From the NCBI RefSeq assembly GCF_023614235.1, contig NZ_CP094264.1, forward strand, positions 3,162,001 to 3,226,000: DNA of 64,000 nucleotides, in the 5' to 3' direction. A model generated the notes under the pieces. The model did no database searches and was not told where the DNA came from. It saw only the letters and a list, made by a program, of their open reading frames with translations. Position numbers and translations under genes: made by a program. Origin of the DNA: Streptomyces sp. MRC013 (lineage in GTDB: Bacteria > Actinomycetota > Actinomycetes > Streptomycetales > Streptomycetaceae). Positions 45,008 through 54,708 of the stretch are shown piece after piece; position 1 is the stretch's first letter; every line of letters begins with the position of its first letter.

Positions 45008-45496
45008 CTACGGGGTGTGGTCCCCCGAGCCCGGGACCTTGCCGCCCTCCCGGCGGACGAGTGCGTCGCGGATGTCCTTCAGCACGTCCAGTTCGGTGAC
45101 CTCCACGTCGTCCCGGTCGCCGTGCAGTTCCTTCTCCCGGGCCGCCTTCCTCGCCAGGTACTTGGCCATCGGCAGCACCATCAGGAAGTAGACCACCGCG
45201 GCCGTGATCAGGAAGGTGAGCGTGGCGCTGAGCACCGAGCCCCACAGGATGGCCACACCTTCGGTGACCTCACCCCCCTTGACCACGCAGGGGCCCTTGA
45301 GGCAGGACTGGTAGCCGTCCAGGCTCTTCGTGCCGAAGGCCCCGACGATCGGGCTGATGACGCCCTTCACGATCGCGTTGACGATGTTGGTGAACGCGGC
45401 GCCGATGACGACGGCCACCGCGAGGTCCACCACGTTCCCCCGCATCAGGAAGGCCTTGAAACCCTCCAGGACGCTCGTCCTGCTCTCCTGACTCAC
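45008..45496 (-). CDS. mscL: Large-conductance mechanosensitive channel MscL
   Basis: 162 aa. GFKAFLMRGNVVDLAVAVVIGAAFTNIVNAIVKGVISPIVGAFG is the N-terminal helix and TM1 of MscL; TM2 is LSATLTFLITAAVVYFLMVLPM; the cytoplasmic tail is charged and ends with a helix (TELDVLKDIRDALVRR). Opens under membrane tension to relieve osmotic downshock. GTG 45496 is chosen (AAAGG upstream, family-length N-terminus); ATG 45535 would add 13 residues. Confidence 0.96.
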   Translation of the reverse strand: MSQESRTSVLEGFKAFLMRGNVVDLAVAVVIGAAFTNIVNAIVKGVISPIVGAFGTKSLDGYQSCLKGPCVVKGGEVTEGVAILWGSVLSATLTFLITAAVVYFLMVLPMAKYLARKAAREKELHGDRDDVEVTELDVLKDIRDALVRREGGKVPGSGDHTP

Positions 45497-45601
45497 TCCG
45501 GTGCCTTTCGTCGCGCGTGCAGTGGGCGCGGCCATTACGCCCCGCGGGAGGCGGGCCCGTCCAATCGGCGGGCGCGGTCCGGCGGCGCCCGGACGCGCGG
45601 G

Positions 45602-46252
45602 TCAGCACAGGACCACCGCCAGGTGCGAGGTGGCGGACGCGGCGACGAGGCCCGGGGCGGCCGCCCGCGGCACGGCCAGCACGAGCAGCGCGCCGCCGCC
45701 CCCTGCGGGCCCGTGCGGACCGTCCGGCGGGCCGCCCTCCCCCTCCGCGGCGCGGGGCACGGCCGTCACCCGGGCCCCGGTCACCACGATCCGCGCCTCG
45801 GGGCCGCCGTCCTCCGCCGACGCGCCCGCCGGAGCCGCCGGGGCGGCGATCACGTCCACCCGGTCACCGGGCCGCAGCAGGCGCACCGTGGCCCCGTCCG
45901 CGATCCGCACCGGCGCGGACACCAGGTCCCGCGCCGCCTGCCGTGCCGGCACCGCCGGCGGGCCGGTCCGCCCGGCCCGCACCGCGTCGGCCGCCGGGTC
46001 CGCCCCGGCCGCGGGCCCGCGGACACCCGACACCGCCACCACGGCGGCCGCCGCCGCCAGCCCCGCCGCCACCGCCCGCCCCCGGCGCCGCGCGGCCCGC
46101 CACAGCCCGAACCGCCCGCCGCGCACCCGCAGCGGCGCGAACCGCGGCACCGCGCACGTCTCCGGTACGAACGACGCCGGAAGGGGGCCGGGGGAGGGGC
46201 CCGGGGGCGGGAAGGCGGGGGAGGGCGCGGACTGGTACGCACGGGAGGTCAT
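45602..46252 (-). CDS. SAF/RcpC (CpaB-like) domain membrane protein
   Basis: 216 aa. Pro-rich N-terminus, a TM helix (AVAAGLAAAAAVVAVSGV) after a basic stretch, then an SAF-like beta-clip: RDLVSAPVRIADGATVRLLRPGDRVDVIAA, ARIVVTGARVTAVP and LLVLAVPRAAAPGLVAASATSHLAVVL. This matches the Flp-pilus assembly protein RcpC/CpaB domain; no other pilus gene is adjacent. ATG 46252. Confidence 0.85.
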   Translation of the reverse strand: MTSRAYQSAPSPAFPPPGPSPGPLPASFVPETCAVPRFAPLRVRGGRFGLWRAARRRGRAVAAGLAAAAAVVAVSGVRGPAAGADPAADAVRAGRTGPPAVPARQAARDLVSAPVRIADGATVRLLRPGDRVDVIAAPAAPAGASAEDGGPEARIVVTGARVTAVPRAAEGEGGPPDGPHGPAGGGGALLVLAVPRAAAPGLVAASATSHLAVVLC

Positions 46253-46397
46253 GGCACACCGCCTGTCGTCAGGAGGGCTTCGCCGGCACCGTGCCGGCGC
46301 GCTTCACCATCCCGCGTTTCCCATGCCTCCGCACGGGCCTGTGGACGACTGCACCGCCTGTGGACAACGCGTTCGTCCACAGGAGTGCGCGACGGTC

Positions 46398-47234
46398 CTA
46401 CGGCAGCTCGATCCCCAGGTCCCACCCGTCGTGGGCGTGGGTGCACAGGCACGACCGGCTCTCGGTCGCCGGCAGCGCCCCCACCGCGTCGAACAGCACC
46501 GCCCGCAGCCGCTCGACGTTCTCCCCGAACACCCGCAGCACCTCCGTGTGCGACACGCCCTCACCCGTCTCGGCGCCCGCGTCCAGGTCCGTGACCAGGG
46601 CCAGCGACGTGTAGCAGAGGCCCAGCTCGCGGGCGAGGAGCGCCTCGGGGTGGCCGGTCATCCCGACCACGGACCAGCCCATCGCGGCGTGCCAGCGCGA
46701 CTCGGCGCGGGTGGAGAAGCGCGGCCCCTCGATCACCACCATCGTGCCGCCGTCCACGGCCTCCCACTCCCGCCCCCGCGCGGCCCGCAGCGCCGCCTTC
46801 CGCCCGTCCGGGCAGTACGGGTCGGCGAACGTGGTGTGGACGACGTTCGGCACCGTGCCGTCGGGCAGCGGCTCCCCGTCGAAGAAGGTCTGGACGCGCG
46901 ACTTCGTGCGGTCCACCAGCTGGTCGGGCACGAGGAGCGTGCCCGGCCCGTACTCGGTGCGCAACCCGCCCACGGCGCACGGCCCCAGGACCTGGCGGAC
47001 GCCGAGCGAGCGCAGCGCCCACAGGTTGGCGCGGTAGTTGATGCGGTGGGGCGGCAGCCGGTGGGCGCGACCGTGCCGGGGCAGGAAGGCCACCCGGCGT
47101 CCGGCCACCTCCCCGACGAACAGGGAGTCGCTGGGCTTGCCGTAGGGAGTGGTGACCTCGACCTCGGTGACGTCCTCCAGGAAGGAGTAGAAGCCCGAAC
47201 CGCCGATCACGCCGATCTCTGCATGCTTCGCCAT
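46398..47234 (-). CDS. mtnP: S-methyl-5'-thioadenosine phosphorylase
   Basis: 278 aa. EIGVIGGSGFYSFLEDVTEVEVTTPYGKPSDSLFVGEV, FLPRHGRAHRLPPHRINYRANLWAL, GRKAALRAARG, IEGPRFSTRAESRWHAAMGWSVVGMTGHPEALLARELGLCYTSLALVTDLDAG are diagnostic of the MTAP branch of trimeric purine nucleoside phosphorylases. It salvages methylthioadenosine to adenine and methylthioribose-1-phosphate. ATG 47234; GTGAGG lies just upstream. 140 bp downstream of the FmdB gene on the same strand. Confidence 0.95.
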   Translation of the reverse strand: MAKHAEIGVIGGSGFYSFLEDVTEVEVTTPYGKPSDSLFVGEVAGRRVAFLPRHGRAHRLPPHRINYRANLWALRSLGVRQVLGPCAVGGLRTEYGPGTLLVPDQLVDRTKSRVQTFFDGEPLPDGTVPNVVHTTFADPYCPDGRKAALRAARGREWEAVDGGTMVVIEGPRFSTRAESRWHAAMGWSVVGMTGHPEALLARELGLCYTSLALVTDLDAGAETGEGVSHTEVLRVFGENVERLRAVLFDAVGALPATESRSCLCTHAHDGWDLGIELP

Positions 47235-47374
47235 GGGCCTCACCCTAGACGCGGCCCGCCCGGCCCCCGGGCGCGCCCCTTCCCGCGCCTGCGCCCGCGC
47301 GTACGCGCCCGGCGGGCGCGTCGAAGGGCCCCGCCGTACGGGACGTTCGGGGCCCGGAGCGCGTCGGCGGTCCG

Positions 47375-47713
47375 TCAGGCGGCGGAGCCGGTTCCGCCGC
47401 CGGTGCTCGACGCCGCGGGCTTCGCGTCCGAGGACGACGACCCCGAGGACGACGAACCCGAAGACGAGGACGAACCCGAGGAGGACGACGAGTCCGGCGA
47501 GGAGGACTTGGAGGCGGGGGAGCTGCTCGAGGAGGCGCCGCGGCTGTCGTTGCGGTAGAAGCCGGAGCCCTTGAAGACGATGCCGACCGCCGAGAACACC
47601 TTCTTCAGGCGTCCCTGGCAGCTCGGGCACTCGGTCAGGGCGTCATCGGTGAACTTCTGCACCGCCTCGAGGCCCTCGCCGCACTCGGTGCACTGGTACT
47701 GGTAGGTCGGCAC
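47375..47713 (-). CDS. FmdB-family zinc-ribbon protein with Ser-rich tail
   Basis: 112 aa. VPTYQYQCTECGEGLEAVQKFTDDALTECPSCQGRLKKVFSAVGIVFKGSGFYRND is the FmdB zinc ribbon with two CxxC pairs, followed by a long low-complexity Ser/Gly tail. GTG 47713 has AGGAGG upstream. Family members are small putative regulators. Confidence 0.95.
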   Translation of the reverse strand: MPTYQYQCTECGEGLEAVQKFTDDALTECPSCQGRLKKVFSAVGIVFKGSGFYRNDSRGASSSSSPASKSSSPDSSSSSGSSSSSGSSSSGSSSSDAKPAASSTGGGTGSAA

Positions 47714-47781
47714 TTGTCTTCCTCCTGGCACTCTCACTCGATGAGTGCTAACGACGAACAATAGTGACGCATTCCGCCGCG

Positions 47782-49062
47782 TCAGTCCACCGCCGCCGGC
47801 ACGCGGTGACCCATCCCACGCCCGGTGGTCCGGCTCCCCGGCGCCGGCGGCGCCAGCCGCGACCGGAACGCCACCAGGGTGACCAGCGCCAGCGCCGTAC
47901 CGCCCAGCGGCACCAGGAACCCGGCGGCCGGGCCGTACGCGTCCGCCAGGCGCCCGGCGGCCGTCACGGCCGCGGCCTGGCCCAGCGCGACGGCGCCGGT
48001 CAGCCAGGTGAGCGCCTCGGTGCGCGCGGAGGCCGGTACCAGGGACTCGACGAGTGTGTACCCGCCGATCAGCGCGGGCGCGATGCACACCCCGGTCACC
48101 AGGCCGAGCGCGCCCAGCAGCGGGACCGTCTGCGCGGCCCACAGCAGCGAGGCGGTCGCGGTCAGCGCCGCGTATCCGGCCATCAGGCGGCGCCGCGGCC
48201 CGCACTTCCAGGCGATCGCGCCGACGGCCACGCCGGCCAGCATGTTGCCCGCGGCGAAGAGGCCGTACAGCAGGCCGTTGGCGCCGGGCTCGCCGATCTG
48301 CTCGGTGAACGCGGTCAGCGAGACCTGCATGCCGCCGAAGACGGAGCCGATCCCGAGGAACGCCGCCCCCAGTACGCGCACGCCCGGCACGGACAGCACC
48401 GACGCGCGGGGCCGCCCCGCTGCGCCGCGGTGCGGCCCGTGGGCGGGCTGGGTGCGCTTCCGGGCGGCGAACAGCAGGCCGCCGACGAGCGTCAGGGACG
48501 CCTCGGCGACCAGGCCGGCCGCCGGGTGGACGCCGGTGCACAGCGCGGTCGCCAGGACGGGGCCGACGACGAAGGTGAACTCGTCCGTCACGGACTCGAA
48601 CGCCGCCGCCGTCGACGTCAGCGGCGAGCCCTCCAGCCGGGCCGCCCACCGGGCCCGCACCATGGGGCCGATCTGGGGGACGGAGGCCCCGCTCGGCACC
48701 GCCGCCGCGAGCAGCGCCCACAGGGGCGCGCCGGCCAGGGCGAGGGTCGTGAGCAGGGAGACCGAGGCGGTGTGCGCCAGGACGCCGGGGACCAGTACGG
48801 CGCGCTGCCCGAAGCGGTCCGCGAGCCTGCCGCTCCACGGGGCGGCCAGCGCCATGGAAACGCCGGTCACCGCCGCCACGGCGCCCGCGCTGCCGTACGA
48901 GCCCGTGGTGTGTTCGACCAGCAGGACGATGCCGATGGTGAGCATCGCGAACGGCTGCCGCGCCGCGAAACCGGGCAGCAGGAACGCCCAGACGCCGGGG
49001 GTGCGCAGGAGCCGGCCGTAACCGGGGCGCTTCGCGGCGCCGGAGGTGACCGTGGATGCCAC
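47782..49062 (-). CDS. MFS transporter
   Basis: 426 aa with about 12 hydrophobic segments. Seen: YGRLLRTPGVWAFLLPGFAARQPFAMLTIGIVLLVEHTTGSYGSAGAV and APWSGRLADRFGQRAVLVPG (MFS motif A). Many small Streptomyces exporters of this type are uncharacterised; substrate unknown. GTG 49062 with AAAGG upstream. No regulator adjacent. Confidence 0.9.
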   Translation of the reverse strand: MASTVTSGAAKRPGYGRLLRTPGVWAFLLPGFAARQPFAMLTIGIVLLVEHTTGSYGSAGAVAAVTGVSMALAAPWSGRLADRFGQRAVLVPGVLAHTASVSLLTTLALAGAPLWALLAAAVPSGASVPQIGPMVRARWAARLEGSPLTSTAAAFESVTDEFTFVVGPVLATALCTGVHPAAGLVAEASLTLVGGLLFAARKRTQPAHGPHRGAAGRPRASVLSVPGVRVLGAAFLGIGSVFGGMQVSLTAFTEQIGEPGANGLLYGLFAAGNMLAGVAVGAIAWKCGPRRRLMAGYAALTATASLLWAAQTVPLLGALGLVTGVCIAPALIGGYTLVESLVPASARTEALTWLTGAVALGQAAAVTAAGRLADAYGPAAGFLVPLGGTALALVTLVAFRSRLAPPAPGSRTTGRGMGHRVPAAVD

Positions 49063-49329
49063 GGCCCGTGCCTTTCTGCTGCCTGGTAGCGCTCGCCGGG
49101 ATGCCGGGAACCGCCGAGGGCTGTCCTCTTGCGCGGAAGCGCGGTGGATACCGGAACCCGCGGGACCCGGCCGCCATACGGTCGCGCCAGCCCTGCGTCA
49201 GGCAGAGTTGGATCGATCAATGTGCCTTCATGATACAGGCGGGGGTCGCACGACACCTGCGGAAGGTGCCGTGCGTCACCTGATCGCCTGTGAAAGGACG
49301 GGCACGTCCGGCCCCGGCCGCAGGGGCCG

Positions 49330-50823
49330 TCAGCCGCCCGTCCCCAGCCAGTCCGCCAGCTTGCCGCCCCGGCCGACGGCCCGCAGCCGCCGCTCCGCCG
49401 CGTCCCGCACCGGATCCGTCGCCACGACCAGCAGCTCGTCGCCGCGCCGCAGCACCGTCGTCGGCGACGGTACGAAGCTCGCACCGTCCCGGACGACGAG
49501 GGTGACCGCCGCGCCGGGCGGCAGCCGCAGCTCCGCGACCTCCACGCCGTGCATCCTCGACCGCTCCGGGACCGACAGGGACAGCAGGTGTCCGCGGAGC
49601 CGCTCCAGGGGCGCCGACTCGATCCCCAGGTCCGTGGCGGCCCCCTCCCCGCCGCCCAGCCGCAGCGTCCTCGCCAGCCACGGCAGCGTCGGCCCCTGCA
49701 CCAGCGTGTAGACGACGACCAGGACGAAGACGATGTTGAAGACCTTCCGGCTGCCCTCGATCCCCGAGACCATGGGGATCGTCGCCAGGATGATCGGCAC
49801 CGCGCCGCGCAGCCCGGCCCACGACATCAGGGCCTGCTCCTGCCACGGGACGCGGAACGGCGTCAGGCTCAGCAGGACCGACACGGGCCGCGCCACGGCC
49901 GTCAGGACCAGGCCGATCACCACCGCCGGCCAGAAGTCCCCCGGCAGTTCGTGCGGGGTCACCAGCAGGCCGAGCAGGACGAACATCCCGATCTGGGCGA
50001 TCCACCCGAGTCCCTCGGCGAAGCCGCGGTTGGCCGGCTGGTGCGGCAGCCCGGCGTTGCCGAGCACCATGGACGCCAGGTACACCGCGAGGAAGCCGCT
50101 GCCGTGCGCGAGGGCGCCCGCCGCGTACGCGGCGACGGCGATGGCCATCACGGCGATCGGGTACAACCCGGAGGCCGGCAGGGCGACGCGCCTCAGGCCG
50201 TACGCGCCGAGGAGGCCGACCGCCAGGCCGAGACCGGCGCCGATGGCGAGTTCCAGCACGATCGTGCCGATCAGGACGTACCAGCTGTCCACCGGGCCGG
50301 TCGTCGAGAAGGCGACCACCAGGATCACCACCGGCGCGTCGTTGAACCCAGACTCGGCCTCCAGGGTGCCGGTCACCCGCGACGGCAGGGGCACCCTGCG
50401 CAGCACGGAGAAGACGGCCGCGGCGTCGGTGGAGGAGACGACGGCGCCGATGAGCAGCGCCTGGCGCCACTCCAGGCCGACGAGGTAGTGCGCGGCGGCG
50501 GCCGTGACGCCCACGCTCACCGCGACGCCGACGGTCGCCAGGGCGCTCGCGGCGGGCAGCGCGGGCCTCACCTCCTTCCACTTGGTGCCCAGGCCGCCCT
50601 CGGCGAGGATCACGACGAGCGCGCCGTACCCGATGACCTGGGTGAGCTCGGCGTCGTCGAAGGCGATGTTGCCGATGCCGTCCTGGCCCATGACGACGCC
50701 GATGCCGAGGTACAGCAGGAGGCTGGGAAGGCCGCTGCGCGAGGACAGGCGCACCGCGACGACGGCGACGAGCAGCACGAGCGAGCCGACGAGCAGGAGT
50801 TCGTTGAGCTGGTGGACAGTCAG
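49330..50823 (-). CDS. Potassium/proton antiporter, CPA1 (NhaP2/CvrA-like) with RCK-C domain
   Basis: 497 aa from a probable CTG start at 50823 (GGAAGG 8 nt upstream; reading LTVHQLNELLLVGSLVLLVAVVAVRLSSRSGLPSLLLYLGIG). If CTG is not used, GTG 50778 gives 482 aa but truncates TM1. Seen: AEGGLGTKWKEVRP, SSTDAAAVFSVLRR, LEAESGFNDAPVVIL with the conserved Asp of CPA1 exchangers, and SWAGLRGAVPIILATIP. The C-terminal ~130 residues contain an RCK-C (TrkA-C) domain (SVPERSRMHGVEVAELRLP, LRRGDELLVVATDP) that senses nucleotide or K+. Confidence 0.93.
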   Translation of the reverse strand: MTVHQLNELLLVGSLVLLVAVVAVRLSSRSGLPSLLLYLGIGVVMGQDGIGNIAFDDAELTQVIGYGALVVILAEGGLGTKWKEVRPALPAASALATVGVAVSVGVTAAAAHYLVGLEWRQALLIGAVVSSTDAAAVFSVLRRVPLPSRVTGTLEAESGFNDAPVVILVVAFSTTGPVDSWYVLIGTIVLELAIGAGLGLAVGLLGAYGLRRVALPASGLYPIAVMAIAVAAYAAGALAHGSGFLAVYLASMVLGNAGLPHQPANRGFAEGLGWIAQIGMFVLLGLLVTPHELPGDFWPAVVIGLVLTAVARPVSVLLSLTPFRVPWQEQALMSWAGLRGAVPIILATIPMVSGIEGSRKVFNIVFVLVVVYTLVQGPTLPWLARTLRLGGGEGAATDLGIESAPLERLRGHLLSLSVPERSRMHGVEVAELRLPPGAAVTLVVRDGASFVPSPTTVLRRGDELLVVATDPVRDAAERRLRAVGRGGKLADWLGTGG

Positions 50824-51177
50824 GGGCCGAACCTTCCCGGGAGAGTGCGTGGGCGGACCTCTTCAGTTGTGCGCGGACGCCGGCGCCCCGCCCTCCCGTC
50901 CGGCGACGTGCGCGCGGGGCGCCGTCCCCGCCGCCCGGGCGGCCTCCCGCGGGGGCCGGAGCCGGCGGGGGCGGGGCATGCCGGGCATGTCCGGTCGTAT
51001 CGGGGGTGCGTGGCGGCCGGTACTTCGTTACCTTACCTAATCTTTAACGTTTCCCTGACGCCGGTGCCGCCGCCTGCCCGGGAGCTCCTTACCGGCACCG
51101 CGTCCGGGCCGGCCGGGCGCTGCGCCTATGGTTGCTCCCAGCACTCCCGGACCCAGCCTGCGCCTCGAAGGACAGCG
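50824..51177. other. Divergent promoter region, antiporter / penicillin acylase
   Basis: 354 bp. Mostly G+C-rich except an A/T-rich block at 51022-51056 with weak dyad symmetry (CGTTA ... TAACG), the best promoter candidate in the gap. An iron-box resemblance was considered and not supported. Confidence 0.5.
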
Positions 51178-53982
51178 ATGCCCGCCAACACCACCGTCTC
51201 TTCGCCCAAGAAGAAGGGGCGACGTGCCCGCCTGCTCGTGATCGCCCTGGTGCTGGCGCTCGTCGCGGGCGTCGGCTACGGCGCCTACTGGAGCGTCAGC
51301 ACCGTGCGCGCTCCCTTCCCGCAGACCACCGGCACGCTCCGGCTCGACGGCCTCTCCGGGCCGGTCGACGTCAAGCGCGACGGCCACGGCGTCCCGCAGG
51401 TCTACGCCTCCACGGACGAGGACCTGTTCCGCGCCCAGGGGTACGTCCAGGCGCAGGACCGCTTCTGGGAGATGGATGTCCGCCGCCACACGACCGCCGG
51501 CCGCCTCTCCGAGATGCTCGGCAAGGACATGGTCGACACGGACGCGTTCCTCCGCACGCTCGGCTGGCACCGGGTGGCGCAGGAGGAGTACGACAAGGTC
51601 CTCTCCGAGGAGACGAAGCGGAACCTCCGGGCCTACGCGGAGGGCGTCAACGCCTACCTGAAGGGCAGGGCGCCCCGCGACGTCTCCGTCGAGTACTCCG
51701 CGCTCGCCTTCTCGCACGGCTACGAGATCGAGCCCTGGACCCCGGTCGACTCCATCGCCTGGCTGAAGGCCATGGCCTGGGACCTGCGCGGCAACATGCA
51801 GGACGAGATCGACCGCTCGCTGATGACCAGCCGGCTCACCCCCCGGCAGATCAGGGACCTGTACCCGGACTACCCGTACGAGACGCACCGCCCGATCGTC
51901 GAGGGCTTCAAGGCGCCCGGCGCCGGCGAGGACGGCGAGGACGGCGAGGACGCGGCCGGCGGGGGCGAGGGCGGCGGCCTGCGGAACGGCGCCGGGGACC
52001 CCGGCACCGGCCGGGGCGGCCGGGAGAGCGGGACCGGCCGGAACCCCGGCACCGCCGGGGACCCCGGAACCGGCCTCCAGTCCCAGCTCGCGGCCCTCTC
52101 CGAGGCCCTCGACTCGGTGCCCGCCCTGCTCGGCCCGAACGGCGACGGCATCGGCTCCAACTCCTGGGTCGTCTCCGGCAGGCACACGACGACCGGCAAG
52201 CCGCTCCTCGCCAACGACCCGCACCTCGCCCCGCAGCTGCCCTCCGTCTGGTACCAGATGGGCCTGCACTGCCGCGCCGTCTCCGACAAGTGCCGCTACG
52301 ACGTCGCCGGCTACACCTTCGCCGGGATGCCGGGCGTCGTCATCGGCCACAACCAGGACATCGCCTGGGGCTTCACCAACCTCGGCGCCGACGTCACCGA
52401 CCTGTACCTGCAGAAGGTCACCGACCGCGGCTACCTGCGCGGCACCAAGGAGGTCCCGTTCGAGACCCGCGAGGAGGTCATCAGGGTCGCCGGCGGGAGC
52501 AGCCGGACCATCACCGTCCGCACCACCAACAACGGCCCGCTGATCTCCGACCGCAGCGGCGAGCTGGAGAAGGTCGGCCAGAAGGCCCCCGTCACCAACT
52601 CCGCGCCCGACCGCGCCGACGGCTACGCGGTCTCCCTGCGCTGGACCGCCCTCGACCCCGGCAAGTCCATGGACGCCGTGTTCAAGCTGAACCGCGCCCG
52701 CGACTTCAAGGAGTTCCGCGCCGCGGCCCGCGACTTCGAGGTCCCCTCGCAGAACCTGGTCTACGCCGACGCCAAGGGCGCCGAGGGCAACATCGGCTAC
52801 CAGGCCCCCGGCAAGATCCCGGTCCGCGCCGAGGGCCACGACGGCACGCTCCCGGCGCCCGGCTGGGACCCCGCGTACGACTGGGAGAAGACGTACGTCC
52901 CGTTCGACGAGCTGCCCTACGAGGAGAACCCCGAGCGCGGCTACATCGTCACCGCCAACCAGGCCGTCGTGGGCGAGGACTACCCGCACCACCTCACCGC
53001 CGACTGGGGCTACGGCTCCCGCAGCCAGCGCATCAACGACCTCATCGAGGCGAAGACCAAGGACGGCGGCAAGATCTCGACCGACGACATGCGCACCATG
53101 CAGACGGACAACGGCAGCGAGATCGCCAAGCTGCTCACGCCGCTCCTGCTGAAGGTCGACGTCTCCGACCCGCACGTCCGGGAGGCGCAGCGGCTGCTGG
53201 AGGGCTGGGACTACACCCAGGAGGCCGACTCCCCGGCCGCCGCGTACTTCAACGCGGTCTGGCGCAACGTCCTGAAGCTGGCGTTCGGCGACAAGCTCCC
53301 CAAGGAGCTGCGCGTCGAGGGCGAGTGCCTCAACGTCCCGTCCGTCGACCCCACCGTCCCGGACGACCAGCGCGGCCGGCTCGTCCGCGAGTGCGGCCGG
53401 CGCGCCGCGGACAAGGCCCAGCCGGACGGCGGCGACCGCTGGTACGAGGTGGTCCGCCCGCTCCTGGAGGACGAGGACAACGCCTGGTGGCACACGTCCG
53501 GCAACCGCCTCGACGCCCCCACCAAGACCCGCGACCAGCTGCTCGCCCGCGCCATGGAGGGCGCCCGCTGGGAGCTGACCGCGCAGCTCGGCAAGGACGT
53601 CTCCACCTGGAGCTGGGGCCGTCTGCACCAGCTGAACCTGCGCAACCAGACGCTGGGCACGGGTGGCCCGGGCATCGTGCGGTACCTGCTCAACCGCGGC
53701 CCGTGGAACCTCTCCGGCGGCGAGGCGGCCGTCAACGCCACCGGCTGGAACGCGGCCGGCGGCTACGGCGTCGTCTGGGTGCCGTCCATGCGGATGGTCG
53801 TCACCGTCGGCGACTGGGACAGGTCCCGCTGGATCAACCTCACCGGCGCCTCCGGCCACGCCTACCACCCGCACTACACGGACCAGACCGACAAGTGGGC
53901 CAGGGGCGAGCTGCTGGACTGGCCGTTCAGCGACGGGGCGGTCGACGCGGCCAAGGTCGACCACCTCGTCCTGAAGCCCTGA
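51178..53982 (+). CDS. Penicillin acylase family N-terminal-nucleophile hydrolase
   Basis: 934 aa, secreted or membrane-anchored. Residues ~1-40 are a basic N-terminus and TM/signal (RRARLLVIALVLALVAGVGYGAYW). The alpha part has VKRDGHGVPQVYASTDEDLFRAQGYVQAQDRFWEMDVRRH; a Gly/Glu-rich spacer (~240-300) precedes the nucleophile Ser327 in GSNSWVVSG, where autocleavage would make the beta chain. Later: NDPHLAPQLPSVWYQMGLHC and GMPGVVIGHNQDIAWGFTN, both family blocks. Acylases of this type hydrolyse beta-lactam side chains, acyl-homoserine lactones or lipopeptides; the natural substrate is unknown. ATG 51178 has AAGGA upstream. Confidence 0.95.
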   Translation: MPANTTVSSPKKKGRRARLLVIALVLALVAGVGYGAYWSVSTVRAPFPQTTGTLRLDGLSGPVDVKRDGHGVPQVYASTDEDLFRAQGYVQAQDRFWEMDVRRHTTAGRLSEMLGKDMVDTDAFLRTLGWHRVAQEEYDKVLSEETKRNLRAYAEGVNAYLKGRAPRDVSVEYSALAFSHGYEIEPWTPVDSIAWLKAMAWDLRGNMQDEIDRSLMTSRLTPRQIRDLYPDYPYETHRPIVEGFKAPGAGEDGEDGEDAAGGGEGGGLRNGAGDPGTGRGGRESGTGRNPGTAGDPGTGLQSQLAALSEALDSVPALLGPNGDGIGSNSWVVSGRHTTTGKPLLANDPHLAPQLPSVWYQMGLHCRAVSDKCRYDVAGYTFAGMPGVVIGHNQDIAWGFTNLGADVTDLYLQKVTDRGYLRGTKEVPFETREEVIRVAGGSSRTITVRTTNNGPLISDRSGELEKVGQKAPVTNSAPDRADGYAVSLRWTALDPGKSMDAVFKLNRARDFKEFRAAARDFEVPSQNLVYADAKGAEGNIGYQAPGKIPVRAEGHDGTLPAPGWDPAYDWEKTYVPFDELPYEENPERGYIVTANQAVVGEDYPHHLTADWGYGSRSQRINDLIEAKTKDGGKISTDDMRTMQTDNGSEIAKLLTPLLLKVDVSDPHVREAQRLLEGWDYTQEADSPAAAYFNAVWRNVLKLAFGDKLPKELRVEGECLNVPSVDPTVPDDQRGRLVRECGRRAADKAQPDGGDRWYEVVRPLLEDEDNAWWHTSGNRLDAPTKTRDQLLARAMEGARWELTAQLGKDVSTWSWGRLHQLNLRNQTLGTGGPGIVRYLLNRGPWNLSGGEAAVNATGWNAAGGYGVVWVPSMRMVVTVGDWDRSRWINLTGASGHAYHPHYTDQTDKWARGELLDWPFSDGAVDAAKVDHLVLKP

Positions 53983-53995
53983 CCCCGGGGCCGGA

Positions 53996-54661
53996 TCAGC
54001 CCGTGCGGGGTGCGGAGAAGCGCCGCACCCCGCCGGGGGTCACCACCGCGTGCACGGGGTGGTCGTGCGGCTCCTCCGGGACCCGGGCGACCACCTCGTG
54101 CGCGTAGAGGAGCACCACGAGCGCCGGATCGGCCCCCGCGCGCGCGAGGCGGGCCAGCACCCGGTCGTACGAACCGCCGCCCCGGCCCAGCCGCATGCCC
54201 CGCGCGTCCACCGCCAGCCCCGGCAGCAGCACCGCGTCCGCCTCCGCGACCGCGTCCGGCCCGAGCCGGGGCCCCGACGGTTCCAGCAGGCCCAGCCGCG
54301 CCCCGGCGAGGCCCCCGGCGCCCTCGTAGACCGCCCAGTCCAGGTCGTTGTCGGCCATCAGGACCGGCAGCAGCACCCGCACGCCCCGCGCGCGCAGCGC
54401 GTCGATCAGCGTCCGCGTGCCGGGCTCCCGTCCCACGGAGACGTACGCGGCGACCGTGCCGGCCCCCGCCAGCTCGGGCAGCTCCAGCGCCGAGGCGGCG
54501 AGGGCCCCGCCGGCCCGCCGGACGTCCTCGGTGGTCAGCAGGGCGCGGGCGGCGAGCAGCCGGCTCCGCAACCCCGCCTTGTCCGGCACCCGCTCACCGC
54601 GGTCCGGACCGCCCGCCCCCGCCACGTCCTCCGCCACGACACACCCCGACCTCTCGTACAT
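53996..54661 (-). CDS. 5-formyltetrahydrofolate cyclo-ligase
   Basis: 221 aa. LLPVLMADNDLDWAVYEG, DAVLLPGLAVDARGMRLGRGGGSYDRVLAR and VVLLYAHEVVARVPEEPHDHPVHAVVTPGG fit the MTHFS family, which uses ATP to turn 5-formyl-THF into 5,10-methenyl-THF. Start uncertain: ATG 54661 is directly preceded by AAGG, too close for a ribosome site, while GTG 54637 has a purine-rich AGAGG/CGGGG stretch upstream. Divergent from galU across a 68-bp region with a large palindrome. Confidence 0.93.
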   Translation of the reverse strand: MYERSGCVVAEDVAGAGGPDRGERVPDKAGLRSRLLAARALLTTEDVRRAGGALAASALELPELAGAGTVAAYVSVGREPGTRTLIDALRARGVRVLLPVLMADNDLDWAVYEGAGGLAGARLGLLEPSGPRLGPDAVAEADAVLLPGLAVDARGMRLGRGGGSYDRVLARLARAGADPALVVLLYAHEVVARVPEEPHDHPVHAVVTPGGVRRFSAPRTG

Positions 54662-54665
54662 CCTT

Positions 54666-54708
54666 ATATGGGGAGGAAGTTAACCAAAGGCTAATCTTCC
54701 CCCCATAT
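54666..54708. promoter_or_regulatory. Imperfect palindrome in the divergent galU / cyclo-ligase promoter
   Basis: Arms ATATGGGGAGGAAG (54666-54679) and CTTCCCCCCATAT (54696-54708) are inverted repeats apart from one missing base, with a 16-nt A/T-rich centre. The spacing between the divergent starts is only 68 bp, so it probably overlaps both promoters. Confidence 0.6.

Noticed and set aside
51022..51056. DmdR/DtxR iron box upstream of penicillin acylase
   Set aside because: A/T-rich with a weak dyad, but it lacks the TTAGGTTAGGCT half-site pattern.
51037..53964. Minus-strand ORF of 975 codons opposite penicillin acylase
   Set aside because: Antisense shadow of a G/C-third-position gene; the Val/Asp/Gly-rich translation has no motif.
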